21,996 bases of DNA, from NCBI GenBank assembly GCA_031549865.1, contig JAVBPE010000028.1, forward strand, positions 1-21,996. The letters run 5' to 3'. Shown here in pieces: positions 13,650 to 21,512 of this stretch. Below the pieces are notes generated by a model, which made no database searches, was not told the origin of the DNA, and was given only the letters and a program-made list of their open reading frames with translations. Positions within the stretch are counted from its first letter, which is position 1, and each line of letters opens with the position of its first letter. Origin of the DNA: JAVBPE01 sp031549865 (lineage in GTDB: Bacteria > Bacillota_I > Bacilli_A > Acholeplasmatales > Anaeroplasmataceae). Both the position numbers and the translations under genes were made by a program.

Positions 13650-14540
13650 ATGATAATTAAATACGATAAAATATTTAATAAAAATATAACTTTAAACGTT
13701 AAAGTTTATGAGGTAGATAATCCAAAAGGTATCATTCAAATTATTCATGGTATGAGTGAACATATCGAACGCTATAGTTATTTTCAAGAATCACTTGCAA
13801 AAGCCGGATATATCGTTTTAGCATCAGATAGTCGTGGACATGGAAAATCTACTATAAATGATGAATATGGTTTTTTTGATGAAAAAAATGGAGTTAATAT
13901 TTTAATTGATGATCAAATAACTATTACAAATTATTTAATGAATAATTACCCTAATCTTAATATTTATATTTTTTCTCATTCTATGGGAACATTAATCGCA
14001 AGAAATTTATTAAAAAATAATGATAATTTATATAAAGGAGTTATTTTAAGCGGTCCTCCCAACTATATAAGTGCGGCAAAAATTGGAATACTTCTTTCTA
14101 GTATGATGAATAAGCATAAAAAATCAAAACTTTTAGAAGCTCTATCAACAGGAGCATTTTCTAAATCTGTAAAAAATAGAGTTTCTAAAAATGAATGGTT
14201 ATCTTACAATCAAGATAATGTAAAGAATTATGATCTAGATCCTTTGTGTGGTTTTAGATTTACTAATAGTGGATATAACACTTTATTTCGCTTAGTTAAT
14301 GGATTAAATAAATCAAAAGAATATAAAAACCGCAATATAGAATTAAAATTACTCTTTATTGCGGGAGAAGATGATCCTGTAATAGGTGGAGTTAAAGGTT
14401 TCAATAAATCTATAGATTTAATGAATAGGGCTGGTTATACAGATATTAAGCAAAAACTATATCCTTTAATGCGTCATGAAATTTTATTTGAAAAAGATAA
14501 AGATATTATTATAAACGATATTTTAGATTTCTTAAGCTAA
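13650..14540 (+). CDS. alpha/beta-hydrolase, lysophospholipase/monoacylglycerol lipase-like
   Basis: Serine hydrolase of the Hydrolase_4 (S33-type) group (296 aa). It has an oxyanion motif IIHGMSEH near 31-38, SRGHGKS near 61-67, nucleophile SHSMG (Ser111), acid in AGEDDPV (about 242) and His276 in MRHEIL. HGMSEH plus SRGHG are typical of monoglyceride lipases and lysophospholipase L2, so an acyl-glycerol or lysolipid substrate is likely, not proven. The ATG at 13650 has AGAGGTGG 4 nt upstream; an in-frame ATG at 13596 would lie before the predicted transcription start and lacks an SD. It is followed 29 bp later by arsR on the same strand. Confidence 0.9.
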   Translation: MIIKYDKIFNKNITLNVKVYEVDNPKGIIQIIHGMSEHIERYSYFQESLAKAGYIVLASDSRGHGKSTINDEYGFFDEKNGVNILIDDQITITNYLMNNYPNLNIYIFSHSMGTLIARNLLKNNDNLYKGVILSGPPNYISAAKIGILLSSMMNKHKKSKLLEALSTGAFSKSVKNRVSKNEWLSYNQDNVKNYDLDPLCGFRFTNSGYNTLFRLVNGLNKSKEYKNRNIELKLLFIAGEDDPVIGGVKGFNKSIDLMNRAGYTDIKQKLYPLMRHEILFEKDKDIIINDILDFLS

Positions 14541-14544
14541 TTTA

Positions 14545-14553
14545 TGATATAAT
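14545..14553 (+). promoter_or_regulatory. possible extended -10 promoter for arsR
   Basis: TGATATAAT in the 29-bp gap before arsR is a TGn-extended perfect -10. There is no convincing -35, and the leader would be about 10 nt. The gene may use this, the upstream hydrolase promoter, or both. Confidence 0.4.
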
Positions 14554-14569
14554 TAATTAGGTGATAACT

Positions 14570-14935
14570 ATGGAAAAAGATATTAAGATTCATGAATACG
14601 ATAATATAAAAGATAAAATGCCTTCTATTGATGAGGCAATGCATGCTAGTGAAATATTTACACTTCTTTCTGATACAACAAGAATGCGAATACTATGGTT
14701 ATTATGTCATACTGAGGAATGTGTTTCCCATATAGCTCTTGCAGTTAATATGTCAGCTCCTGCGGTATCTCATCATCTTAGATATTTAAAACAATCTAAG
14801 ATAATAGTTTCTACTAAAGTTGGAAAAGAAACATTTTACCGCTTAGCTGATACAAATTATAGTAATTTAATACATAAGATGATTGATGATGTATTTAGTA
14901 TTGACTGCCCTCATATAAACCACTCTGATCGATAA
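14570..14935 (+). CDS. ArsR/SmtB-family winged-helix repressor
   Basis: DNA-binding repressor of the ArsR family (121 aa). The fold is clear: AEIF-like helix (HASEIFTLLSDTTRMRILWLL, 25-45), recognition region SHIALAVNMSAPAVSHHLRYLKQ (53-75) and beta wing (IIVSTKVGKETFYRL). Cys46 and Cys51 flank the alpha-3 position where CadC/ArsR members bind thiophilic metals. A C-terminal DCPHINH cluster (Cys113, His115, His118) could form another metal site, as in Zn/Cd sensors. The metal is not determined. AGGTGAT lies before the ATG at 14570. It is probably co-transcribed with the lipase-like gene, but it is also the only ArsR-type candidate near the Zn/Cd ATPase operon at 17-19 kb (inference). Confidence 0.93.
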   Translation: MEKDIKIHEYDNIKDKMPSIDEAMHASEIFTLLSDTTRMRILWLLCHTEECVSHIALAVNMSAPAVSHHLRYLKQSKIIVSTKVGKETFYRLADTNYSNLIHKMIDDVFSIDCPHINHSDR

Positions 14936-14967
14936 AAAACGACCTAATATTAAAGGCCGTTTTTTTT
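14936..14967. terminator. bidirectional terminator between arsR and the HTH-LRR gene
   Basis: Stem AAAACGACCT / AGGCCGTTTT with T-runs on both sides. The one irregular pair is A-C on the plus strand and a G-U wobble in minus-strand RNA. It immediately follows both convergent stop codons. Confidence 0.8.
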
Positions 14968-16945
14968 ATTCTACATATCCCCATACTATGTTTGTATAAG
15001 TGCTACACCATGATGAACTCCAGCCCATCGGCTTGTTTAGTGCGACGCATTTAATGTTTAAATTACTATTTCCTCCAAAGGCTTGATATTCCATTATCAA
15101 AACACTGTCTGGAATTATTATATTTGTAAGTGCTTCACAACCCCAAAATGCATACGAGTCTATTGTTGTTACACTTTTTGGTATTATTATATCAGTAAGT
15201 GATGTACATTGATAAAACATATTCGAGTTAATAGAGGTAATTTTATCAGATAGAACAATAGTAGTTAATGATTGGCAGTACTCAAAGGCCCCCACTCCTA
15301 TTGTTGTTACACTATTGGGTATTATTACAGTCTTTAGTGAAGAACAACGATAAAATGCATTATTATCTATAGTAATAATTTTATCAGAAAAATTTATATT
15401 CGTTAATGAAGTACAATTACCAAATGCATATGCTTCTATTTTGGTAACACTATTTGGAATAGTTATACTTGATAATGACGTGCACATTTGAAATAATGAT
15501 TTTGAAATTGAAGTGATACTGGTAGATAATGATATATCTTTTAAAAGATGACAATATTCAAATACACCTATTCCCAAACTTGTGACACTATTTGGAATAA
15601 TTATACTTGTTAAGGAGTTACAACTACTAAATGCATAATCATCTATTGTACTAACCGTCTGTGGAATATCAATATTTTCTAATGCTGAATATGCAAACGT
15701 CAATTTTTCAATCTTTTCAACCCCAGAAGGGATAGATATATCTTTTAATGATGTACAATATTCAAAAGCTTCCTCACCAATTTTTCTTAAACTGCTTGAT
15801 ATTTGCACTTCTTTTAGTTTTTTGCAATATGAAAATGCCTTTTTGCCAAAACTTATAATTTCATTTGAAAATGTAATTTTTTCAACATTAACACAACTAG
15901 AAAAAGTATAATCTTTTACCTCTGTTATATTTCTTATATTAATATGTAATAAGCTTGAAGGAGTATATTTACCATTTTCCTCATATTTTTCTGATCCGAA
16001 AATATATCCAAAAAAAGAATTTTCATTAGAATCTATAGATTCACCAGTAAATGGTAAATCAATACTTTCTAGGGATGAGCATTCTTTAAAGGCTCCAATT
16101 TCAATGTTAGTAATGCTATCTCCCAACTGCATACTTTTTAAAGAACTGCAATTCTTAAATGCATATTTTCCTATTATTAATAAGCTATTTGGAAGTATTA
16201 TTTCTTTTAGTGATGTACAATCACTAAAAGCAGACTTTTCAATTTCTATAACACTCGTTGGTATTGTAATATTTCTTAATGTCGTATTTGCACTAAAAGA
16301 ATTTTCTCCAATAACTGTTACTTTGTATCCTTTAATTTTTTTTGGTATTGTTACAGAGATATCGTTTCCTGTATAATCTGTTATTGTACAGCTTTTATTA
16401 TCTGTATTTTGAGTCCACTTAAAATCTTTAATATTTTCATTTTTACATGAATTTACTAGGACTATTGTTACTAATAAAATAAATATTAGACATATACTAC
16501 TTATCAAAATTGTATTAATCTTATTCTTTTTTAACCTTGAAATAATATAGTCTTTATTAATCTTTTTTTTATTTAATTTGTCTTCATTTTTAAAACATTC
16601 TTTACAAATTTTTTTTGGTTCTTTTTGACCCAAATTATCTTCAGTTACCTCTATCCCACACATTGTACATGAATCAATTGCGTTTTGTTCTTTTACTTCA
16701 TTTATATTTTCTTTATTACCGTATTTTTTAATATTTATTGCTTCCAAATCGTTATTAATTAAATCATCAATTGACACATTAAATATTTCAGATAGTTTTT
16801 TTAAGGAACTAATATCTGGCTGAGACATATTATTTTCCCATTTTGAAATAGCTTGATATGTCATATTTAATTCATCTGCTAATTCTGCTTGTGTCATTCC
16901 ACATTGCTTCCTGCAATAAGCAATTGTTTCTCCTATATTGTGCAT
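14966..16945 (-). CDS. XRE HTH - Cys4 ribbon - membrane helix - BspA-type LRR protein
   Basis: A 659-aa fusion. Residues 5-60 are a clear Cro/CI helix-turn-helix (IGETIAYCRKQCGMTQAELA, YQAISKWEN, LKKLSEIFNVSIDDLI). A zinc-ribbon-like segment follows with CTMC (93-96) and CKEC (114-117), then a Lys-rich stretch (123-142) and one hydrophobic helix (about 144-165). The rest, 198-640, is about 16 leucine-rich repeats of the BspA/LRR_5 type, about 23 residues each (IPNSVTTIGVGAFEYCQSL-like). It ends in the Trp-rich cap (MGWSSSWC..VVWGY-like) common in gut BspA proteins. The positive-inside rule puts the HTH in the cytosol and the LRRs outside. No signal peptide. SD GGAGGT is 7 nt before the ATG; a TATAAT lies at 16975-16970. 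Likely a membrane-tethered regulator with an extracellular recognition domain; ligand and targets unknown. Confidence 0.9.
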   Translation of the reverse strand: MHNIGETIAYCRKQCGMTQAELADELNMTYQAISKWENNMSQPDISSLKKLSEIFNVSIDDLINNDLEAINIKKYGNKENINEVKEQNAIDSCTMCGIEVTEDNLGQKEPKKICKECFKNEDKLNKKKINKDYIISRLKKNKINTILISSICLIFILLVTIVLVNSCKNENIKDFKWTQNTDNKSCTITDYTGNDISVTIPKKIKGYKVTVIGENSFSANTTLRNITIPTSVIEIEKSAFSDCTSLKEIILPNSLLIIGKYAFKNCSSLKSMQLGDSITNIEIGAFKECSSLESIDLPFTGESIDSNENSFFGYIFGSEKYEENGKYTPSSLLHINIRNITEVKDYTFSSCVNVEKITFSNEIISFGKKAFSYCKKLKEVQISSSLRKIGEEAFEYCTSLKDISIPSGVEKIEKLTFAYSALENIDIPQTVSTIDDYAFSSCNSLTSIIIPNSVTSLGIGVFEYCHLLKDISLSTSITSISKSLFQMCTSLSSITIPNSVTKIEAYAFGNCTSLTNINFSDKIITIDNNAFYRCSSLKTVIIPNSVTTIGVGAFEYCQSLTTIVLSDKITSINSNMFYQCTSLTDIIIPKSVTTIDSYAFWGCEALTNIIIPDSVLIMEYQAFGGNSNLNIKCVALNKPMGWSSSWCSTYTNIVWGYVE

Positions 16946-17044
16946 AACTTACCTCCACGTTTCAAATAAATTATATCAAATAATAAAAAGTTTTCACTAA
17001 TCTTTTAAGCGTTATTGCTCAACTAAAAGTTGAATACGTAAATA

Positions 17045-17070
17045 AAGCCACTTTTTTAAAAAAATGGCTT
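17045..17070 (-). terminator. probable terminator of the Zn/Cd ATPase operon
   Basis: Stem AAGCCA plus TTTTTT / AAAAAA plus TGGCTT with one irregular position that is a U-G wobble in minus-strand RNA. It is followed by UAUUU, a weak T-run, so termination may be partial. Confidence 0.6.
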
Positions 17071-17081
17071 GTTATAATTAT

Positions 17082-18920
17082 TTATTTTTCTTTGTAAATT
17101 AAAGCGCGCATAGCATTAATAATAGCAATAACTGAGACTCCTACATCAGCAAATATTGCAAGCCACATATATGCATATCCTAAGGCTGCTAAAACAAGTA
17201 CTAAAATCTTAATTGAAATTGCAAATATTATATTTTCTAATACAATTATTTTTGTTTTTTTAGATATATTTATTGCTGTATTAATCTTAGTTATATCATC
17301 ATTCATTAAAACTATATCTGATGCTTCTATTGCAGCATCACTACCAAGTGAGCCCATAGATATTCCCACATCAGCTAAAGCAAGTACTGGGGCATCATTT
17401 ATACCATCACCAACAAATACTATTACATCTTTTTCGTTTTTCTTTTCTTTTACTATGTTTTTGAATTTATCGACTTTATCATTTGGTAAAAGTGAAGCAT
17501 GAAAATTAGAAATACCTACTTCTTTAGCGATTTTAGATGCAACATTATAGTTATCACCGGTTAATAAAACCGTATTTATATTATAGTTATTTAAATAAGA
17601 TATCGTTTCTTTTGCACCATTTTTGATTTCATCACTTATATATATCGCGCCTAAATAAATTTTGTCTTTAACAACGTAGACAACACTATCATAAATATTA
17701 TCTTCAGTGATATCGATTCCTAAATTGTCTAGCATTTTTTTATTTCCACAATATATTTCTTTTTGATCTACTATCGCTTTAATACCATAGCCTGTCAATT
17801 CTTCAAATGTTTCATTTATTATTTTACTATTTACTTCATTTTTTATCGCAATTGCGATAGGATGATTAGACATTGCCTCAGCACATGCTGCATAATATAA
17901 AATGTCTTCCTTGCTGCCATTTACTTCTTTAATATTATTTACTTTAAAATTACCTTTTGTTATAGTTCCAGTTTTATCAAAAACTACTGTTTTTGTATTT
18001 GATAGTGCATCTAAATAATTAGAACCTTTTACTAATATTTTATTTTTAGCGCAAGCTCCAATTCCAGCAAAAAATGATAATGGAACAGATATTACTAAAG
18101 CACATGGACATGATACAACTAGAAATGTTAATGCACGGTATAACCATATTGTAAAATTTTCATTAAATCCTAAGATAAGTGGTGGAATAAATGCCAATAA
18201 TAAAGCACTTATTACAACAATTGGAGTATAGAATCTAGCAAATTTAGTTATGAAGTTTTCACTTTTGGCCTTACTCATAGTAGCATTTTCAACTAAATCT
18301 AAGATCTTCATAACAGTTGAATTTTCAAATATTTCTGTTGTTTTTATCTTTAAAGGTTTAAGTAAATTAATACTACCACTTAATACTTTTGATTCTTCTT
18401 TTACTTCAAGAGGCATTGATTCCCCAGTTAATGAAGACGTATTAATGCTTGAACTACCTTCTATAACAATTCCGTCAAGAGGTACCTTTTCTCCTGGATT
18501 TACTAATATAATACTACCAAGTTCTACATCAAAAGGATCAACAACCATTATTTCATTATTAATAATTAAATTCGCAACATCAGGTTTTAAATCCATTAAA
18601 GAAACAATAGATTTTCTAGATTTATTAACTGAATAAGTTTGAAATAATTCTCCTATTTGGAAAAATATCATAACGCCAGCTGCTTCTTCAAAACTTTTTA
18701 AAACAAAAGCTCCAATAGTTGCAAGTGACATTAAAAAGAATTCATCTAAAAATTTACCGTGTAAGATATTCACGATAGCTTTAAATAAAATATCATACCC
18801 TGAAATGATATATGCACTAACAAATAAAATAATTGAAGTTAATTCATGAATATTTAAGAAAACAAAACCTAAGATAAATAAAACTATAGATATTATTATT
18901 CTTACTAAATCTTTTTTCAT
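17082..18920 (-). CDS. P1B-type heavy-metal ATPase core (Zn2+/Cd2+ exporter, ZntA/CadA-like)
   Basis: Membrane pump for soft divalent metals (612 aa). Motifs: TGES (165-168), SCPCALV with the metal-binding CPC (271-273), DKTGTITKG (Asp315), SNHPIAIAI (His353), VGDGINDAP (504-511). In the last membrane helices are Lys571 and the Asp of IFADVGVSV (about 591), the P1B-2 pattern of Zn/Cd/Pb exporters. The usual N-terminal HMA domain is missing (normal length about 700 aa) and is encoded separately just upstream. The ATG overlaps the HMA stop codon as TAATG, so the two are translationally coupled and made in similar amounts. Confidence 0.95.
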   Translation of the reverse strand: MKKDLVRIIISIVLFILGFVFLNIHELTSIILFVSAYIISGYDILFKAIVNILHGKFLDEFFLMSLATIGAFVLKSFEEAAGVMIFFQIGELFQTYSVNKSRKSIVSLMDLKPDVANLIINNEIMVVDPFDVELGSIILVNPGEKVPLDGIVIEGSSSINTSSLTGESMPLEVKEESKVLSGSINLLKPLKIKTTEIFENSTVMKILDLVENATMSKAKSENFITKFARFYTPIVVISALLLAFIPPLILGFNENFTIWLYRALTFLVVSCPCALVISVPLSFFAGIGACAKNKILVKGSNYLDALSNTKTVVFDKTGTITKGNFKVNNIKEVNGSKEDILYYAACAEAMSNHPIAIAIKNEVNSKIINETFEELTGYGIKAIVDQKEIYCGNKKMLDNLGIDITEDNIYDSVVYVVKDKIYLGAIYISDEIKNGAKETISYLNNYNINTVLLTGDNYNVASKIAKEVGISNFHASLLPNDKVDKFKNIVKEKKNEKDVIVFVGDGINDAPVLALADVGISMGSLGSDAAIEASDIVLMNDDITKINTAINISKKTKIIVLENIIFAISIKILVLVLAALGYAYMWLAIFADVGVSVIAIINAMRALIYKEK

Positions 18921-19135
18921 TATCTAAAACTCATTTCTGGTTCATTCTTTTTGCAAACTTCATATATTTCATTTATAACTTCTTCCATATGTTCATCTTT
19001 AGCAACTACTAAAATCTTAGATGCTAAAAATGATAAAGTCAAGCTATCAACATTTTTTATCTTACCTAATTTTTTTTCTAATTTTGCTGCACAATTTGCA
19101 CAATCAATTCCACTGAATCTTAAAATCTTTTCCAT
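18920..19135 (-). CDS. stand-alone HMA metal-binding protein paired with the ATPase
   Basis: A 71-aa heavy-metal-associated domain with the ferredoxin-like HMA fold. GIDCANCAAKLEKKL near 9-23 carries the metal-binding Cys pair (Cys12 and Cys15), followed by FLASKILVVAKDE and a second helix. In most ZntA/CadA pumps this domain is fused to the N-terminus; here it is a separate small chaperone-like subunit. It is the first gene of the operon. SD GAGGAGG precedes the ATG by about 9 nt. Its stop codon shares one base with the ATPase start. Expression appears controlled by the promoter and inverted repeat at 19152-19208. Confidence 0.93.
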   Translation of the reverse strand: MEKILRFSGIDCANCAAKLEKKLGKIKNVDSLTLSFLASKILVVAKDEHMEEVINEIYEVCKKNEPEMSFR

Positions 19136-19151
19136 ACTTTCTGCCTCCTCA

Positions 19152-19177
19152 ATTAAACGTTTGTTTAATCGTTTAAT
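19152..19177. promoter_or_regulatory. candidate ArsR/SmtB-type operator (12-2-12 inverted repeat)
   Basis: A 26-bp inverted repeat: ATTAAACG at 19152-19159 mirrored by CGTTTAAT at 19170-19177. As 12-bp half sites with a 2-bp centre, 9 of 12 positions match. This is the geometry of SmtB/CzrA-class operators. It covers the predicted transcription start (near 19174) of the HMA-ATPase operon, so a bound repressor would block polymerase. Confidence 0.65.
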
Positions 19178-19180
19178 TAT

Positions 19181-19208
19181 ATTATACTCATTATAAATAA
19201 TATGTCAA
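19181..19208 (-). promoter_or_regulatory. promoter of the HMA-ATPase operon
   Basis: Perfect TTGACA (19208-19203), 16-bp spacer, perfect TATAAT (19186-19181). The start is expected inside the inverted repeat just downstream. Such a strong promoter is consistent with control by repression. Confidence 0.88.
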
Positions 19209-19223
19209 CTATTTTATTTCTTA

Positions 19224-19232
19224 TGTTATAAT
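19224..19232 (+). promoter_or_regulatory. extended -10 promoter of the ABC exporter operon
   Basis: TGTTATAAT (19224-19232), a TGn-extended perfect -10 on the plus strand. Its -35 region overlaps the -35 of the divergent HMA-ATPase promoter, so the two could interfere. The start near 19239 gives a leader of about 16 nt. Confidence 0.6.
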
Positions 19233-19254
19233 AATTTTGTTAGGAAGTGTTAGA

Positions 19255-20157
19255 ATGTTAGAAGTTAAAAATGTAACTAAAAATTTCGGAGATTTAGTTG
19301 CTGTAAATGAATTATCATTTAATGTAACACCAGGTGAAATTTATGGGTTACTTGGGACAAATGGGGCAGGAAAAACTACAACATTTAGAATGATATTAGG
19401 TCTACTTACACCGACAAAGGGTGAAGTATTATATAAAGGTAAAAAAATTGATTATGATGTTACTGATGAAATTGGTTTTTTAGTTGAAGAACGTGCTTTA
19501 TTAACTAAATTAACTGTTGAAGAAATGATTGAATACTACGGAAGACTTAAGAGTCTAACTAGCGAAGTTATAAAAGAACGTTTGACTTACTGGTTAGATA
19601 GACTAAGTTTAAGTGAAGTTAGAAAAAAGAAGATTAAAGAATTAAGTAAGGGTATGCAACAAAAAGTTCAGTTCATTTCAGCTATCATTCATGAACCCAA
19701 GTTACTTATATTAGATGAACCATTTAGTGGACTTGATCCCTTAAATATTGAAATAATTATTGAAATTATAAGAGAATTCCAAAAAAAAGGAACAATAATT
19801 ATTTTTTCAACTCACCGTATTGATCATGTTGAATTATTTTGTGAACAATTAACCGTTTTAGTTAAAGGTAAAAGTGTTATATCAGGTAACATTGAACAAA
19901 TTAAAGATGATTTTAAACGCAAAACCGTTAAAGTATCTTCTAAAGATTTAAATATTGAAACAGTTAAAAATATTGAAGGTGTTGTAAAGATTCAAGAAAA
20001 TTTAAACGAATTTGTAATTAGTGTAGCTGAAGAATCATATGCCACTAATATCTTCAATTATGTTAAAACTTTAAATAATGTAACTAAATATAGTGTTGAA
20101 AAACCATCTTTATCAGAAATATTTATTGAAAAAGTGGGGGAGGCATATAATGCGTAA
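19255..20157 (+). CDS. ABC transporter ATP-binding subunit (NatA/YhaQ-like)
   Basis: Cytosolic ATPase of an ABC-2 exporter (300 aa). Walker A GTNGAGKTT near 34-42, signature LSKGMQQKVQ, Walker B LLILDEPFSG and H-loop STHRID are all present, followed by a C-terminal extension of about 90 residues typical of NatA/CcmA-type subunits. NatA members drive Na+ extrusion; close relatives export drugs or peptides, so the substrate is open. AGGAAG lies 7 nt before the ATG at 19255; an in-frame TTG at 19237 contains the SD region and is rejected. It overlaps the permease gene by 8 bp. Confidence 0.93.
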   Translation: MLEVKNVTKNFGDLVAVNELSFNVTPGEIYGLLGTNGAGKTTTFRMILGLLTPTKGEVLYKGKKIDYDVTDEIGFLVEERALLTKLTVEEMIEYYGRLKSLTSEVIKERLTYWLDRLSLSEVRKKKIKELSKGMQQKVQFISAIIHEPKLLILDEPFSGLDPLNIEIIIEIIREFQKKGTIIIFSTHRIDHVELFCEQLTVLVKGKSVISGNIEQIKDDFKRKTVKVSSKDLNIETVKNIEGVVKIQENLNEFVISVAEESYATNIFNYVKTLNNVTKYSVEKPSLSEIFIEKVGEAYNA

Positions 20158-21490
20158 ATTTTGGTATTTAGTGTCTTATGCACTTAAAAAAAGAGTTAAA
20201 ACTAAATCATTTGTTATTGCGAATATTTTTATTTCTTTAGCAATAATATTCGTAATAAATCTTGCGACAATTATCAGTGCTTTTGGTGGAGACTTTTCAG
20301 ATGTTGAAACAGTATATGTATTTAATGAAACGACTAACGAATCTGCTTTTGATTATTTTACTGCTTCTCATGATGAAGCAAATTCAAATACGAAATTTGT
20401 ATTAAAAGTAAATTATGATTCTTCTGCTGAAAGCATACAGGGATACTTAGAAGAAGTTTCTTCATATATTGTTATGTTTGATGGAGAAAATGGTTTTGAA
20501 GCAAATATAGTAGGTGATGATATATCTCTTACAAATCAAATAATGTATTCTTCTTATTTAACATATACTAAACAAATGATTTTCTTAGAAACGGCGAGTC
20601 CTGAGGTTGTTAGTGAACTGCAAAATTTCTACACAGCTCCTAAAATTAATTACGTTCAAGCAAGTGAACTTACAAATAACGATAAAACACTAAGAACTAT
20701 CTTAGGTGTAGCTTCAATGTTTATTACATTACCAATATTTATTATGTTAATAATGCTAATGCAGTTTGTAGGCACAGATATTATTGAAGAAAAATCAACA
20801 AGATCAATTGAGATAATAATTTCAAATGTCTCACCAGTTCAGCATTTTGGTTCTAAAATATTGTCATCAATCCTTTTCTTGCTTATCCAAGGGGCAGTAA
20901 TGGTTGTGGCATCACTAATAGGAATGGGAATACTATTATTAACAAATCAATCAATTACTTCTCTTACATCAACTGGCATGAGCGGAAGTGAAGCCATAAC
21001 TTCTTTAGTTGGTGGTATAAATATTAGTGAGGCTGATATCTCTGGTTTTATATCTCAAATACCATTTATGATTATTATGACCGTTTTATTTATCATTGCT
21101 GGATTCTTAATGTATTTAATCGTTACAGCTGTTGCCGCTGCAATGGCTACAAACATGGAAGATTATCAACAATTCTTCTCACCTATTATGTTATTAATGC
21201 TTGCTGGATTCTATATAAGTATTTTTGGAGTAATGTTTGATGGTGCAACTTTTATTAAAATATGTGGATACATCCCTCTTATTTCACCACTGATTGCCCC
21301 TAATTTAATAATTACTGGTGAATACAGTATAATTGAAGCCATAATTTCTTTATTGATATTAATTGGTTTTGATGGTTTAGTTATTTATTTTGGGATTCCA
21401 ATTTATAGAACATCTATCTTATCATTTTCAAATGAAAAATTCTTTCAAAGAATTAAAAAAATTATTAAAGCCTCAAAAGATTCAAAATAA
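20150..21490 (+). CDS. ABC-2 type permease (NatB/YhaP-like)
   Basis: Membrane partner of the preceding ATPase (446 aa). The N-terminal helix at about 18-42 is followed by a large extracytoplasmic domain (about 45-180), then the conserved cytosolic loop IIEEKSTRSIEIIISNVSP typical of NatB/YhaP (ABC2_membrane_3), and about five more helices. The loop between helices 3 and 4 is long and Ser/Thr/Gly-rich (QSITSLTSTGMSGSEAITS). The start at 20150 has GGGGGAGG just upstream and overlaps the end of the ATPase gene, indicating coupling. Likely efflux of Na+ or a toxic compound; assignment to NatB is by family resemblance only. Confidence 0.92.
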   Translation: MRKFWYLVSYALKKRVKTKSFVIANIFISLAIIFVINLATIISAFGGDFSDVETVYVFNETTNESAFDYFTASHDEANSNTKFVLKVNYDSSAESIQGYLEEVSSYIVMFDGENGFEANIVGDDISLTNQIMYSSYLTYTKQMIFLETASPEVVSELQNFYTAPKINYVQASELTNNDKTLRTILGVASMFITLPIFIMLIMLMQFVGTDIIEEKSTRSIEIIISNVSPVQHFGSKILSSILFLLIQGAVMVVASLIGMGILLLTNQSITSLTSTGMSGSEAITSLVGGINISEADISGFISQIPFMIIMTVLFIIAGFLMYLIVTAVAAAMATNMEDYQQFFSPIMLLMLAGFYISIFGVMFDGATFIKICGYIPLISPLIAPNLIITGEYSIIEAIISLLILIGFDGLVIYFGIPIYRTSILSFSNEKFFQRIKKIIKASKDSK

Positions 21491-21512
21491 AAATCCCAAA
21501 AGGGATTTTTTT
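21489..21512. terminator. bidirectional terminator after the ABC operon
   Basis: Stem AAAAATCCC / GGGATTTTT with a 4-nt loop and T-runs on both sides. It overlaps the stop codons of both convergent genes (plus-strand permease and minus-strand 83-aa gene). Confidence 0.88.

Noticed and set aside
14966..16350. Tandem DNA repeats or CRISPR-like array
   Set aside because: The roughly 69-bp periodicity comes from coding LRR units that are well diverged at DNA level; there are no identical repeats with unique spacers.
17019..17033. TCAACT-3-AGTTGA inverted repeat as an ArsR operator
   Set aside because: It is short, does not match the 19152-19177 repeat and lies well upstream of the HTH-LRR -10 box; a small repeat like this is expected by chance in such AT-rich DNA.
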